A stretch of 64,000 bases of DNA from an uncultured Methylopila sp. (GCA_902168115.1 CABHPB010000080.1:1-64000); one strand, 5' to 3'; shown: positions 29,301-38,055, counted from the first letter of the stretch. A program made the numbers and translations. The notes: generated by a model not told the origin, from the sequence alone.

Positions 29301-32300
29301 GGCCGCGTCGGCACGACCACGACCGTCACCGGCGCCAACGGCATCGACGCCGTGATCGATGGTTCGGCGCCGCTCGGCGACGGCGACCTCGACATGAATG
29401 TCCGCGTCCGCAACCTGCCGCTCGCGCTCGCCAACGTGGTCCAGCCCGAACTCGGCTTCGGCGGGCGGATGGAGGCCGACGCGCGCGTCACCGGCTCCGT
29501 GCGGGAGCCGAACGGGACCTATCGCGCGAAGGTGTTCGACTTCACCTCGACCAATGCGCGCGGCGTGCCGCCCATCCTGCTCGACGCCAAGGGCGAACTG
29601 CAGGGCAAGCGCGTCACCACCGACGCCCGCATCTCGGGCGGCGGCGGCCTTGGCTTCGCGATCGAAGGCTCCGTCCCGATCGCGCAGAACGCCGGCGACA
29701 TTGATCTCGCGGTCGCGATCCGCGAGCTGCCGCTGGCGCTCGCCAACGCCTTCGCTCCCGACCTCGCGCTCGCCGGCATGGCGCGCGGCGACGTGCGCGT
29801 CAGCGGACCGGTCGACGCCCCGCGCGGCAACTACAACCTCCGGGTGACCGGCCTGTCGGGCGCGCCGCTGAAGGGGCTGCCGGCGCTGCAGATCGACACG
29901 CGCGGCGCCCTACAGGGCCGCAGCGTGACGACGCAGACGACGGTCGTCGGCGGCGGCATCGACGTCGCTGCCAATGGCGTCGCGCCGCTCGGCGACGGCG
30001 ACCTCGACATGACCGTCGCGATCCGCGACCTCCCGCTCAAGCTCGCCGACGCCTTCCTGCCGGAGGCCGCGCTCGGCGGCGGACTGCGCGGCACGGCCCG
30101 TATCACCGGACCGGTGAAGACGCCGAGCGGGACCTACGACCTCACCGTCTCCGACCTCACCTCGGCCCGCGCCCGCGGCGTGCCGGCGCTGAACGTGGTC
30201 GCGCGCGGCGAGCTCCAGCCGAAGGCGGTGACGACCGACGCGTTGGTCACCGGCGGCGGCGGCATCGAGGCGACCGCCAAGGGCTCCGCGCCGATCGGCG
30301 AGGGCGACCTCGACATAACGGTCGGCCTCAAGTCATTCCCGCTCGCGCTCGCCAACGCCTTCGCGCCGGACCTCGGCCTCGACGGCGTGGCGCAGGGGAC
30401 CGCGAAGATCGCCGGCCCCGTGAAGACGCCGCGCGGCGCCTACGACCTCGCCGTCTCCGGGCTGAAGACCGCCAAGGCCAAGGACGCGCCGCCGCTGCAG
30501 GTGCTGGCGCGCGGCGAGCTTCAGGGGACGCGCGTCACCACCGACACCTCGGTCACCGGCGCCGGCGGCCTCAACGTCTTCGCCAAGGGCTCCGCGCCGC
30601 TCGGCGACGGCGACCTCGATCTTGGGGTCACGATCCGCGAACTGCCGCTCACGCTGGCGAACGCGGTCAAGCCGGAGCTGGGTCTCGGCGGCGTCATGCG
30701 CGGCGACGTGACCCTCAAGGGCCCGGCGAAGCGGCCGATCGGGTCCTACAACCTCACCGTCGCCGACCTCGTCGCGGCGCAGGCCAAGTCCGTGCCGCCG
30801 CTGCAGGTCGCGGCGAAGGGCGATCTGCTGGGCGAGCGCGTGACGACGGACGCCTCCGTCACCGGGCAGGGCGGGATCAGCGTGACGGCCAAGGGTTCGG
30901 CGCCGATCGGCGAGGGCGATCTCGACATGGCGGTGGCCATCCGCGAGCTGCCGCTCGCGCTCGCCAACGGCTTCAAGCCGGAGCTCGGCCTCGCCGGAAC
31001 GCTGCGCGGCGACGCCAAGGTCAACGGCCCTGTCTCGGCCCCGCAGGGAACCTACGACCTCACCATCGCCGACCTGACCGCGACGCCCGCGCGCGGCGTG
31101 CCGGCGCTCCAGATCGCGACCAAGGGCGCGCTCGAAGGAACCCGCGTCACAACCGACACCAACGTCACCGGCGGCGGCGGCATCCAGCTGTCCGCCAAGG
31201 GCTCGGCGCCGATCGGCGAGGGCGACCTCGACATGGCGGTCGCGATCCGCGAACTGCCGCTTGCGCTCGCCAACGCTTTCAAGCCGGAACTCGGCCTCGC
31301 CGGGACCCTGCGCGGCGACGCAAAGGTGGCCGGGCCGCTCAGCGCGCCGCGCGGAACCTACGACCTCAGCGTCACCGGCCTCACGGCGGCGCAGGCCAAG
31401 GGCGTGCCGGCTCTCGAGATCGTCACCAAAGGCGCGCTCGAAGGCGACCGCGTCACGACCGACACGAGCCTGAGCGGCGGCGGGGGCGTCAACCTGACCG
31501 CCAAGGGCTCGGCTCCGCTCGGCAAGGGCGACGTCGACATGGCGGTCGCGATCCGCGAGGTGCCGCTCGCCATCGCCAACGCCTTCGCCCCCTCGCTGGG
31601 CCTCGGCGGCAAGCTCAGGGGCGACGTGAAGGTCGCCGGACAAGTGACCGCGCCGCAGGGGACTTACGACCTGACCGTCGAGGACTTGACAGCCGCGCAG
31701 GCCAAGGGCGTGCCCGCGCTGCAGATCGTCTCGAAGGGCACGATGGAAGGCCAGCGGGTGACGACCGACACCGCCGTCACGGGCGGCGGCGGGGTGCGCC
31801 TCACCGCCAAGGGCGCAGCGCCGATCGGACAGGGCGACCTCGACATGGCGGTCGACATCGCCGAGGTCCCGCTCGCCATCGCCAACGGGTTCTCGCCGGG
31901 CCTCGGGCTGACGGGCAAGCTCGCGGGCAATGCGAAGGTCACCGGCCCGATCTCGGCCCCGGCCGGAAACTACGACCTGCGCGTCACCGGCCTCACCGCC
32001 GCCGCGGCGAAGGGCGTGCCAGCGCTCCAGGTGGTCTCGAAGGGCGATCTCGGCGGCGGCCGCGTCACCACCGACACCAACGTCACCGGCGGCGGCGGCA
32101 TGCGCGTCGTCGCCAACGGCTCCGCGCCGCTCGGCGAGGGGCCGCTCGACGTCTCGGTGCAGATCCGTAGCGTGCCGTTGTCGCTCGCCAACGGCTTTTC
32201 GCCGGGCCTCGGCGCCAACGGGACGCTGCAGGGCGACGCCAAGATCGGCGGCACCGTCGCTGCGCCGGCCGGAACCTACACGCTCAAGGTCACGGGTCTG

Positions 32301-33776
32301 TCGACGCAGGCGACCCGCGGCGCCGGCGTGCCGGCGGCCGCGATCGACTCCAAGGGCCGGCTCGAAGGCAAGCGCGTGTTCACCGACACGGTCGTCACCG
32401 CCCCGAGCGGGATGCGCGTGACGGCGAACGGCTCGGCGCCGCTCGGCGCGGGCGACCTCGACCTCAAGGTCGCGGGCCGCGCGCCGCTCGGTTTCCTGAA
32501 CGACACGCTGTCGGTGTCCGGCGACCGGGTCGACGGGACGGTCAACTTCGACGTCAAGGTCGGCGGCGCGACCTCGAGCCCGCGGATCAACGGGACCGGC
32601 AACCTCGCCAACGCCTCCTACTTCAACCGCGCGGCCAACCTGCAGCTGAAGGGCATGGCGGCCTCCGTCTCGGCTAACGGCACGAACATCGACGTGTCGA
32701 GCTTCCGCGCGACAACCCGCAACGGCGGCTCGCTGTCGGGCTCGGGACGGGTGGCGGTTGATCCGGCCCGCGGCTTCCCCGGCCAGATCAACTTCAAGGC
32801 CTCGAACGCCGAGGTGATCGGCACCGACATCGTGACCGCGATCACTGACGCGGACCTCAGGCTAGAAGGGCCGCTCGCCCGCCGGCCGGTGGTCAACGGC
32901 ACGATCCGCACCCGCTCGATCGAGATCCAGATCCCGGACCGCATCCCGGCGGCCTATACGCCGCTGCCGGAGGTGAGGCACAGGAACGCGCCGCCGGCGG
33001 TCATTCGCCAGACCAAGGTGCTCGACGCCGGCAAGGGCAAGGGCGGCGGCGACGCCGACGCCTTCCTCGCGACGCTGAACATCGACGTGCAGGCCGAGAA
33101 TCGCATCTTCATCCGCGGCATGGGCATGCAGGCCGAGGCCGGCGGCCAGATCAAGATCACCGGCACGTCCGCCAAGCCGATCCCGATCGGCGCCTTCGAC
33201 CTCCGCTCCGGGCGGAGCTCGATCACTGTGATCGGAAAGCGGCTGAACTTCACCCGCGGGCAGGTCGGCTTCGCGGGCGATCTCGACCCGACGCTCGACT
33301 TCCTCGCCGAGACGCCGGCGACCGGGCTGACGGCGCAGGTCGTCATTACCGGCAACGCGTCGCGGCCGAAGATCGAGTTCACCTCGAACCCGGTCGTGCC
33401 GCAGGACGAGGTGCTGTCGCGCCTGCTGTTCAACAAGTCGTCCGGCGAGCTCTCGACCAGCCAGGCGCTGACGATCGCCCAGGCCGTCGCGCAGTACAGC
33501 GGCGTCGGCGGCGGCGGGGCCGGGCCTCTCGAGGGGCTGAGGAAGGGCCTTGGCGTCGACACGCTCGACATCGCCGCCGGCGACGGCGGGGGCGCCGGGC
33601 TCGGGGTCGGAAAGTATATTTCCGACAACATCTATCTGGGCGTAAGGTCGGGGACGACGCCCGAAAACACGGGAGTGACGGTCGACATCGACCTCACCAA
33701 GAACATCAAGGCGCAGGGGATGGCTGGCGCGGCGGGCAACACGTCGGCTGGCGTCGCCGTCGAGTGGGACTACTGA
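26364..33776 (+). CDS. tamB: Translocation and assembly module TamB, repeat-expanded
   Basis: The 2470-residue protein is an AsmA-like bridging protein with an N-terminal membrane anchor (ALIVLAILLLIPVVVLAAAF). A long beta-rich body runs to about residue 2200. The C-terminal TamB/DUF490 domain has NRIFIRGMGMQAEAGGQIKI, RGQVGFAGDLDPTLDFLAE, VVITGNASRPKIEFTS and DEVLSRLLFNKSSGELS. Residues about 911-2037 form eleven consecutive copies of a unit of 101-104 residues. TamB proteins I know are roughly 1250-1500 residues, so this one is far longer. It should span the periplasm as a hydrophobic groove joined to TamA, which is encoded immediately upstream. Confidence 0.95.
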   Translation: MAILKRALIVLAILLLIPVVVLAAAFAYMTTAHGLSTIASVASKYASSDDTKIAIGDIEGSFPYDLTLRDVKLSDRKGEWLTVDRARVVWSPLQLYSRKLTVDLVDVGRVEVARQPDYPEANEPVAPPDPNAPLFPQLPIEIKLEKFLLADLGLAEPVIGTAARLTASAAATVRQPKDGVSAEFDVRRTDGTKGQFAGRARFVPATNGVEISLRGSEPAGGLVARMANIPGLPPVDIGMDGAGTLDALRTQLVVTAGTQGRIDGAAEVKREGQGRRVTLDLNGSLAGLVQPDVAPLVDGMSKVSAEGVVPDKGPIQIVRADVGVPAARLSARGSVDTEAETLDVSYDLTAGDAARFARLLPGVSWVSASGRGTAKGPIDHPEIRASVDAGGLVVPQGSFQTAKVDLTAMPDGPLSQDTTKVKALVTGEADGVKFADDRIFAGGRKFTLALDATSSLKGEADIRKADVSLADVRASFVGQASPEAVKGKATVNAADLSTLAPAAGMPLAGALDLAADLDVALDMSRLNLSANGTGSGLATGVPQVDALTGGDLAIKGGVTRAEDGSIVFRDFDARGEHIVVTANGAVTDARADAKILAEIDDLSKVDGRAAGAAKVTADLTGKLDDLGLKAVVSIPEGKALDKTLKDIEVKVDATDVTGSIAGTLALAGSLDGKAVKGGGRLRTDGEVRRIEGLDLAIAQTTVTGDVAVAPKGLADGKLAFASPDLSEIGALALTELAGKVSGDVALSSEGGVQRAIVKLQGTDIAAPGVTLGSIDANVTAVDPAGKLTLDGTINGRSIAAGGQAIDDLAVVAKGAPDGMDVNLDMASRALGSSAKADARVVYAPSETRIELRKLDLAGGGKTASLTGLAPAEIRLADKTVRITGFSLRSGEGGVLDISGEAGEQLNLNLGLRDLPLALGNAFTPGLGLSGAAGGDALVTGRADDPKVAFNLSVAELTVDKLKNAKVPPLTVVTKGLLEGGRVGTTTTVTGANGIDAVIDGSAPLGDGDLDMNVRVRNLPLALANVVQPELGFGGRMEADARVTGSVREPNGTYRAKVFDFTSTNARGVPPILLDAKGELQGKRVTTDARISGGGGLGFAIEGSVPIAQNAGDIDLAVAIRELPLALANAFAPDLALAGMARGDVRVSGPVDAPRGNYNLRVTGLSGAPLKGLPALQIDTRGALQGRSVTTQTTVVGGGIDVAANGVAPLGDGDLDMTVAIRDLPLKLADAFLPEAALGGGLRGTARITGPVKTPSGTYDLTVSDLTSARARGVPALNVVARGELQPKAVTTDALVTGGGGIEATAKGSAPIGEGDLDITVGLKSFPLALANAFAPDLGLDGVAQGTAKIAGPVKTPRGAYDLAVSGLKTAKAKDAPPLQVLARGELQGTRVTTDTSVTGAGGLNVFAKGSAPLGDGDLDLGVTIRELPLTLANAVKPELGLGGVMRGDVTLKGPAKRPIGSYNLTVADLVAAQAKSVPPLQVAAKGDLLGERVTTDASVTGQGGISVTAKGSAPIGEGDLDMAVAIRELPLALANGFKPELGLAGTLRGDAKVNGPVSAPQGTYDLTIADLTATPARGVPALQIATKGALEGTRVTTDTNVTGGGGIQLSAKGSAPIGEGDLDMAVAIRELPLALANAFKPELGLAGTLRGDAKVAGPLSAPRGTYDLSVTGLTAAQAKGVPALEIVTKGALEGDRVTTDTSLSGGGGVNLTAKGSAPLGKGDVDMAVAIREVPLAIANAFAPSLGLGGKLRGDVKVAGQVTAPQGTYDLTVEDLTAAQAKGVPALQIVSKGTMEGQRVTTDTAVTGGGGVRLTAKGAAPIGQGDLDMAVDIAEVPLAIANGFSPGLGLTGKLAGNAKVTGPISAPAGNYDLRVTGLTAAAAKGVPALQVVSKGDLGGGRVTTDTNVTGGGGMRVVANGSAPLGEGPLDVSVQIRSVPLSLANGFSPGLGANGTLQGDAKIGGTVAAPAGTYTLKVTGLSTQATRGAGVPAAAIDSKGRLEGKRVFTDTVVTAPSGMRVTANGSAPLGAGDLDLKVAGRAPLGFLNDTLSVSGDRVDGTVNFDVKVGGATSSPRINGTGNLANASYFNRAANLQLKGMAASVSANGTNIDVSSFRATTRNGGSLSGSGRVAVDPARGFPGQINFKASNAEVIGTDIVTAITDADLRLEGPLARRPVVNGTIRTRSIEIQIPDRIPAAYTPLPEVRHRNAPPAVIRQTKVLDAGKGKGGGDADAFLATLNIDVQAENRIFIRGMGMQAEAGGQIKITGTSAKPIPIGAFDLRSGRSSITVIGKRLNFTRGQVGFAGDLDPTLDFLAETPATGLTAQVVITGNASRPKIEFTSNPVVPQDEVLSRLLFNKSSGELSTSQALTIAQAVAQYSGVGGGGAGPLEGLRKGLGVDTLDIAAGDGGGAGLGVGKYISDNIYLGVRSGTTPENTGVTVDIDLTKNIKAQGMAGAAGNTSAGVAVEWDY
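29094..32474 (+). repeat. Eleven tandem repeats of about 306 bases inside tamB
   Basis: Units begin at 29094, 29406, 29718, 30021, 30327, 30633, 30939, 31245, 31551, 31857 and 32163, with eight of ten spacings exactly 306 bases except two of 312 and one of 303. Each starts with a variant of IRELPLALANAF and contains GTYDLTV, KGVPALQ, RVTTDT, VTGGGG and KGSAPIGEGDLDM. Units 6-9 are most alike. Many differences between neighbouring units fall at third codon positions, so the protein pattern is conserved more than the DNA. Confidence 0.93.
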
Positions 33777-33811
33777 AGGCTCCGCAGGGAGCAGACGACA
33801 GGTGGCATGGC

Positions 33812-34168
33812 ATGAGCGGAGCGCTGGACCCGGAGCGTCTGGCCGCGACCGAGCGGATCGCGCAGGTTCGCGCGCGCTTCCTCGAAAAGCTCCCCGCGCG
33901 TCTTGAGGGTCTCGTCGCGCTCGCGGCGAAGGCCGGCGGAGACGCCGACGATGCCCCCGATGCGCGGGAGGCGCTCCGGATCGGGCTGCACAACCTCTCC
34001 GGCTCCGCCCCGACGCTCGGCCTCGTCGAGATCGGCCGCCGCGCCGGCGAGATCGAGCGGCGCGTCATCTCCAGGCAACTGCCGAACGGCGCGCTCGCGC
34101 CCACGGTCGCCTCCGAGGTCGCGCGCGACATCTCGGTGCTCGCGGACGCGGCGCCACGGTCTTCCTGA
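33812..34168 (+). CDS. Histidine phosphotransfer (Hpt) domain protein
   Basis: The 118-residue protein looks like a single Hpt domain: a helical bundle with IGLHNLSGSAPTLGLVEIG, where His60 is the likely phosphoryl acceptor. The usual HxLKGSS reads HNLSGSA, so the lysine after the histidine is replaced by serine. ARRAGEIERRV-like helix (residues about 78-90) follows. I chose the ATG at 33812; a GTG at 33764 overlapping tamB would add 16 residues. Its kinase and receiver are not adjacent, although divK and pleD lie 6 kb away. Function inferred from the motif only. Confidence 0.72.
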   Translation: MSGALDPERLAATERIAQVRARFLEKLPARLEGLVALAAKAGGDADDAPDAREALRIGLHNLSGSAPTLGLVEIGRRAGEIERRVISRQLPNGALAPTVASEVARDISVLADAAPRSS

Positions 34169-34280
34169 CGTTGACATTTCGCGAATCATGCAACTTGCGC
34201 GCGCTCTGAATTGAGTCAGAATGCGCGGCAAGCGGCCGCGGTAACCAGCTCTGGCCGCCATCCTGATCGGGGGACGGGAT

Positions 34281-35090
34281 GTGAGGCGGCTTCGGGCCGT
34301 CCGGGCGGCTTTCGTGGCGTGGTGTGTCGCGGCGGTTCCGCTGAACGAGGCGGCGGGCGGCGCCTTCACCCTCGAACCCGGCGAAACCAAGATGTTCCTG
34401 ACCGGCGTGTTCAACGCCGGCGACCATTACTTCGACTCCGACGGCCGCCTCAGGAAGCGCGAGACCTACCGGAAATACGACCTCCAGCTCTATGCCGAGC
34501 ACGGCCTGAAGGACGGTCTGACCGCCTTCGGCTCCGCCGGCCTTCAACGCATCCGCGCCAAGGACGGCGCGACCTTCGAGCGCGAAGGCCTCGGCCGCAC
34601 GGAGCTCGGTTTGCGGCAGCGAATTTTTGAGCGCGACGGATGGATCGTCTCGGCGCAGGGCTCGGCGGTGATCGCCGGCGCGAAGAAGGGGCCGAGCGTC
34701 GCCGTCGTCGGCGAGACCGACGACCAGCTCGACGGACGGTTGCTGATCGCAAAGAGCTTCGAGGTCTTCGGCAAGCCGGGCTTTCTCGATCTCGCCGGCG
34801 GCTACCGGCTGCGCGGCGGCGATCCGGCCGACGAGATCAGGGTCGACGCCACGCTCGGGGTTAGGATCGCGCCGCGCTGGCTGCTGATGGCGCAGAGCTT
34901 CAACACCATCGGGACCGGGACATGGTCGGGCCGGTATCGGCTGCGCCAGCGGATCTACAAGGCGCAGGCCTCCGCGATCTTCGACCTGACCGAGCGCTGG
35001 TCGCTGATCGGCGCGGCCTTCGTCACGCCGGCCGGAGAGGACGCGCTCGACGAGCGCGGCGCAACGCTCGGCGTCGGGCTGCGCTTCTGA
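34281..35090 (+). CDS. Putative outer-membrane beta-barrel protein
   Basis: The 269-residue protein begins at GTG with a signal peptide (RAVRAAFVAWCVAAVPLNEAAGG). The mature region consists of alternating polar and hydrophobic strands, for example KYDLQLYAEHGLKDGLTAFG, LGLRQRIFERDGWIVSAQGS, LLIAKSFEVFGKPGFLDLAG and ATLGVRIAPRWLLMAQSF. It ends with a Phe (VGLRF), the hallmark of barrels folded by BAM. I do not recognise the family. It follows tamB and the Hpt gene on the same strand and is convergent with the glycerophosphodiesterase gene, three bases away. Confidence 0.75.
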   Translation: MRRLRAVRAAFVAWCVAAVPLNEAAGGAFTLEPGETKMFLTGVFNAGDHYFDSDGRLRKRETYRKYDLQLYAEHGLKDGLTAFGSAGLQRIRAKDGATFEREGLGRTELGLRQRIFERDGWIVSAQGSAVIAGAKKGPSVAVVGETDDQLDGRLLIAKSFEVFGKPGFLDLAGGYRLRGGDPADEIRVDATLGVRIAPRWLLMAQSFNTIGTGTWSGRYRLRQRIYKAQASAIFDLTERWSLIGAAFVTPAGEDALDERGATLGVGLRF

Positions 35091-35093
35091 GCC

Positions 35094-35846
35094 TCACGGC
35101 AGAAATCCCTCGAACACCATCTGGTCGGCCATCAGGCCCGCGCGCGCCTGCTGCTGGGGGGTGCGCACCGTCCATGTGGTCACGGGCACGCCGGCCGCCC
35201 GCGCCACGCGGACGGGGCGGCGCGAAAGGTCGCCGACGTCCCAGGACAGGAAGTCTGGCCGCGTCGCCGGCCAGTGGATGAGCGTGCGGGCCGCGAGCCG
35301 TTGGCGGCGGGTGAGGCCCGCCCAATAGGGATCGGTGTCCGCGAAGGCCTCGCCGACGATCCCGCGGGGAACGTTCGGCGCGACGAGCCGCAGCTCCCGC
35401 ACGACGAGCGGATCGAAGGATTCGGCCACGACCGGCCCGCCCCGGCGCGCGAGAACGGCGCCGACGCGTCGCGCGAGCCTGAGGTCACGGTCGAAGCCGG
35501 ACTTGATCTCGACGACGAGCGCCTGTCGATCGCGGACGAGGTCGAGGCATTCGTCGAGCGTCCAGATGCGGTCGTTCGTCGCCCTGAAGGCGACGCGCCT
35601 GAGCTCGTCGAGCGCAAGCGCCGAGACCGGGCCGGTCGCCTCTGTCAGTCGGTCGAGCGTCGCGTCGTGGAACACGACGGCCTCGCCGTCCGCCGAGAGC
35701 TGGACGTCGATCTCGGCGCCGTAGCCGCGCTCCATGGCGCGGGCGACGGCGGAGGGCGTGTTCTCCACGACGCCGGCGGCCGCGTCATGCAGCCCGCGAT
35801 GGGCGATCGGCCGGGCGACGAGCCAGTCGAGCCGCCCCATCGTCAC
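35094..35846 (-). CDS. Glycerophosphodiester phosphodiesterase
   Basis: The 250-residue TIM-barrel GDPD enzyme hydrolyses glycerophosphodiesters to glycerol-3-phosphate and an alcohol. The first catalytic histidine is in RPIAHRGLHD. Metal-binding Glu and Asp are in GYGAEIDVQLSADG, and the second histidine is in VVFHDATLDRLT. VVEIKSGFD and VTTWTVRTPQQ complete the signature. There is no signal peptide, so it is cytoplasmic. It starts four bases after the RidA gene ends, and the two are probably co-transcribed. Confidence 0.93.
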   Translation of the reverse strand: MTMGRLDWLVARPIAHRGLHDAAAGVVENTPSAVARAMERGYGAEIDVQLSADGEAVVFHDATLDRLTEATGPVSALALDELRRVAFRATNDRIWTLDECLDLVRDRQALVVEIKSGFDRDLRLARRVGAVLARRGGPVVAESFDPLVVRELRLVAPNVPRGIVGEAFADTDPYWAGLTRRQRLAARTLIHWPATRPDFLSWDVGDLSRRPVRVARAAGVPVTTWTVRTPQQQARAGLMADQMVFEGFLP

Positions 35847-35850
35847 GGCC

Positions 35851-36312
35851 TCAGGCGATCTCGATCACCGCATCGATCTCGACCGCGACGCCGAGCGGCA
35901 GCGCGGCGACGCCGACGGCCGAGCGCGCATGGCGCCCCTTGTCGCCGAGAACCTCGACGAAGAAGTCGGAGGCGCCGTTCACCACCTTGGGCTGGTCGTA
36001 GAAGTCCGGCGCCGAGGCGACGAAGGCGGTGAGCCTCACGACGCGCGCGATGCGGTCGAGATCGCCGAGCGCGGCCTTGGCCTGGGCGAGGATGTTGATG
36101 GCGCAGAGCTTCGCGGCCTGCTGGCCGGTTTCCACGTCGGTCCCGTCGCCGAGGCGGCCCTTCACCAGACCGTCGGGGCCGTTCGGCAGCTGACCGGAGA
36201 CGTAGAGCAGGCCCTGCGAGATCAGGGTAGGGACATAGTTGGCGGCCGGGGCCGGCGCGTCGGGCAGGGTGACGCCGAGCGCCGCAAGGCGCGTTTCGAT
36301 CTGGCCGGCCAT
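35851..36312 (-). CDS. RidA/YjgF family enamine/imine deaminase
   Basis: The 153-residue protein is of the RidA superfamily, longer subgroup (YjgF-like, TIGR-type with N-terminal extension). Landmarks are LLYVSGQLPNGPDG, QQAAKLCAINILAQAKAALG, RVVRLTAFVASAPDFYDQP and the C-terminal RSAVGVAALPLGVAVEIDAV. The arginine typical of active RidA (in the CxxR-like site) is replaced by RSAVG with Arg retained. It probably removes reactive enamines such as 2-aminoacrylate. It heads a two-gene unit with the GDPD. Confidence 0.9.
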   Translation of the reverse strand: MAGQIETRLAALGVTLPDAPAPAANYVPTLISQGLLYVSGQLPNGPDGLVKGRLGDGTDVETGQQAAKLCAINILAQAKAALGDLDRIARVVRLTAFVASAPDFYDQPKVVNGASDFFVEVLGDKGRHARSAVGVAALPLGVAVEIDAVIEIA

Positions 36313-36459
36313 AATTCTCTCCGCATGCGGTCGCTAGACGGGGTCTGCTTTGGCGCAGGGCCCGCCGGACTGCAAGGGCCGAAGGCCGGCTGCGGCGACG
36401 GCGCAGTTGCCTTTGCCGCCTGCAGGCGCACATTTGGTCCAGGTCATGGACGAGGATAG

Positions 36460-37302
36460 ATGAAGACGACGAAGCTCCGCCTCCTCAGCGCGCCCGCCGC
36501 GCTCGCGATCGCCGCCGTCGGCGCGAACGCCGCCGAAGCCAATGTCCGGCTCGCGCCGCACCGCGCGGTCTACGAGCTGAACCTTACCGAGAACCGGGGC
36601 GGCAGCGGCGTCGAGCAGGTGAGGGGGCGCATCGTCTACGAGTTCAAGGGCGACGCCTGCGACGGCTACCAGCTGAACTTCCGGCAGGTGACCGAGATCG
36701 GCAGCGGCGAAGGCCAGACCAACCGCTCGGACCTCCGGTCCGAAAGCTGGGAGGAGGGCTCCGGCAAGTCGTTCAAGTTCACCGCCCGCAACTTCCTCAA
36801 CGACCAGCTCGACCGCGACACCGACGGCAAGGCTGAGAAGGCAACGGACGCCACCAAGGTGACGCTGAAGAAGCCGAAATCGCTGCAGAGCGCCTATGAG
36901 GCCGGGATGCTGTTCCCGACCGAGCATCTGGTGAAGATCATCGAGGCCGCCCAGCGCCGCCAGACGCTGCTGCAGGCCTCGGTCTATGACGGCTCCGAAG
37001 CCGGCGACAAAACCTACGACACCCTCACCGTCATAGGGAAACAGTCCGACGGGCCTCCCGCAGACATCGAACCGCCGGCGAAGAAGCCGGAGCTCGACAA
37101 GGAGGCGTCCTGGCCCGTCGCCGTCAGCTATTTCGAGCGCGGCAAGAAGCTGACCGGCGAGCAGACGCCCGACTACCAGATGAGCTTCGACCTCTACGCC
37201 AACGGCGTCAGCCGGGATCTGCGAATCGACTACGGCTCCTTCGTGCTGACCGGCGCGCTGAAGGAGCTGGAGTTCCTGAAGCCGACCGCCTGCAAGCGAT
37301 AG
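36460..37302 (+). CDS. eipB: Cell envelope integrity protein EipB (DUF1849)
   Basis: The 280-residue periplasmic protein has a signal peptide (LLSAPAALAIAAVGANA). The DUF1849/EipB fold shows LAPHRAVYELNLTENRGGSG, GRIVYEFKGDACDGYQLNF and YEAGMLFPTEHLVKIIEAA. Two conserved cysteines (GDACDG and the C-terminal TACKR) match the disulfide that stabilises Brucella EipB, a beta-spiral protein needed for envelope integrity. The gene stands alone on the plus strand and ends six bases from the convergent M15 peptidase gene. Confidence 0.92.
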   Translation: MKTTKLRLLSAPAALAIAAVGANAAEANVRLAPHRAVYELNLTENRGGSGVEQVRGRIVYEFKGDACDGYQLNFRQVTEIGSGEGQTNRSDLRSESWEEGSGKSFKFTARNFLNDQLDRDTDGKAEKATDATKVTLKKPKSLQSAYEAGMLFPTEHLVKIIEAAQRRQTLLQASVYDGSEAGDKTYDTLTVIGKQSDGPPADIEPPAKKPELDKEASWPVAVSYFERGKKLTGEQTPDYQMSFDLYANGVSRDLRIDYGSFVLTGALKELEFLKPTACKR

Positions 37303-37308
37303 CGCGCG

Positions 37309-38055
37309 TCACCGGTCGGGGAACAGCTCCGGCCGGTACTCGAAATGCATCGTGTCGAAGTGGGCCCACTTGCCGCCCCAGATGAAGCCGTGGCGCTCGA
37401 ACACGGCGACCACCTCGGCCGGGATGCGGTTGCGCCAGCCGACCTTGGACCAGCGCCAGTAATCTGAAAACGCCGTGTTGAGGTCGATCGCGATCCCGTA
37501 GCCGTGGGCGCTCGGCTGGCGCGTGCCGGCGATGGCGCGGCAGTTGTAGGTGCCCGCCGACGGGATCAGATAGCGGATCAGCGGCTCGGGCAGCGCGTCG
37601 AGCTCCGCCGAGACCGCCGCCAGCTTCCTGTCGACGCCGTTGATCCGGTTGATCGAGACTCGGCCGCCCTTGTGGCGCGGCAGCCAGTCGACCTGGACGA
37701 GATTCTTCGAGACGCCGCCGGCGGCGCAGTCACCGTACATCTTCGCGAAGAACGCGGCGTTGCGGATGCGTCCCGGATCGGTCTGCGGCGGGGCGGCCGG
37801 GAAGGCGGACGGGTAGGCGTAGGCGAACATGTCGTCGACGTCTGGATTTTCGAGCAGCTCGTCCGCCGACTTGCCCTTGATCCCGTCGTCGATCCTCATG
37901 CGCGTCCCGTCCTTCCAGACGAGGTCGTTGCCGTCCCGGCGCTCGAGATGGTCGAGATAGGCGCGGATGAGCCGGTCAACGTCGTCCTGCGCCGTGGCTG
38001 GGCCGGCGAAGCAGGCGAAGCCCATGACGGCGAGCAGGGCCGCGGCGGTTCTCAT
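37309..38055 (-). CDS. M15 family D-Ala-D-Ala carboxypeptidase-like peptidase
   Basis: The 248-residue protein has a signal peptide (TAAALLAVMGFACFAGPATA) and a VanY-like M15 metallopeptidase domain. Zinc ligands are in QPSAHGYGIAIDLN (His and Asp of HxxxxxxD) and WAHFDTMHFEYRPEL (final His). It probably trims peptidoglycan peptides in the periplasm. It starts at the end of dinB with one base of overlap (TAATG), so the two share a transcript although their functions differ. Confidence 0.9.
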   Translation of the reverse strand: MRTAAALLAVMGFACFAGPATAQDDVDRLIRAYLDHLERRDGNDLVWKDGTRMRIDDGIKGKSADELLENPDVDDMFAYAYPSAFPAAPPQTDPGRIRNAAFFAKMYGDCAAGGVSKNLVQVDWLPRHKGGRVSINRINGVDRKLAAVSAELDALPEPLIRYLIPSAGTYNCRAIAGTRQPSAHGYGIAIDLNTAFSDYWRWSKVGWRNRIPAEVVAVFERHGFIWGGKWAHFDTMHFEYRPELFPDR

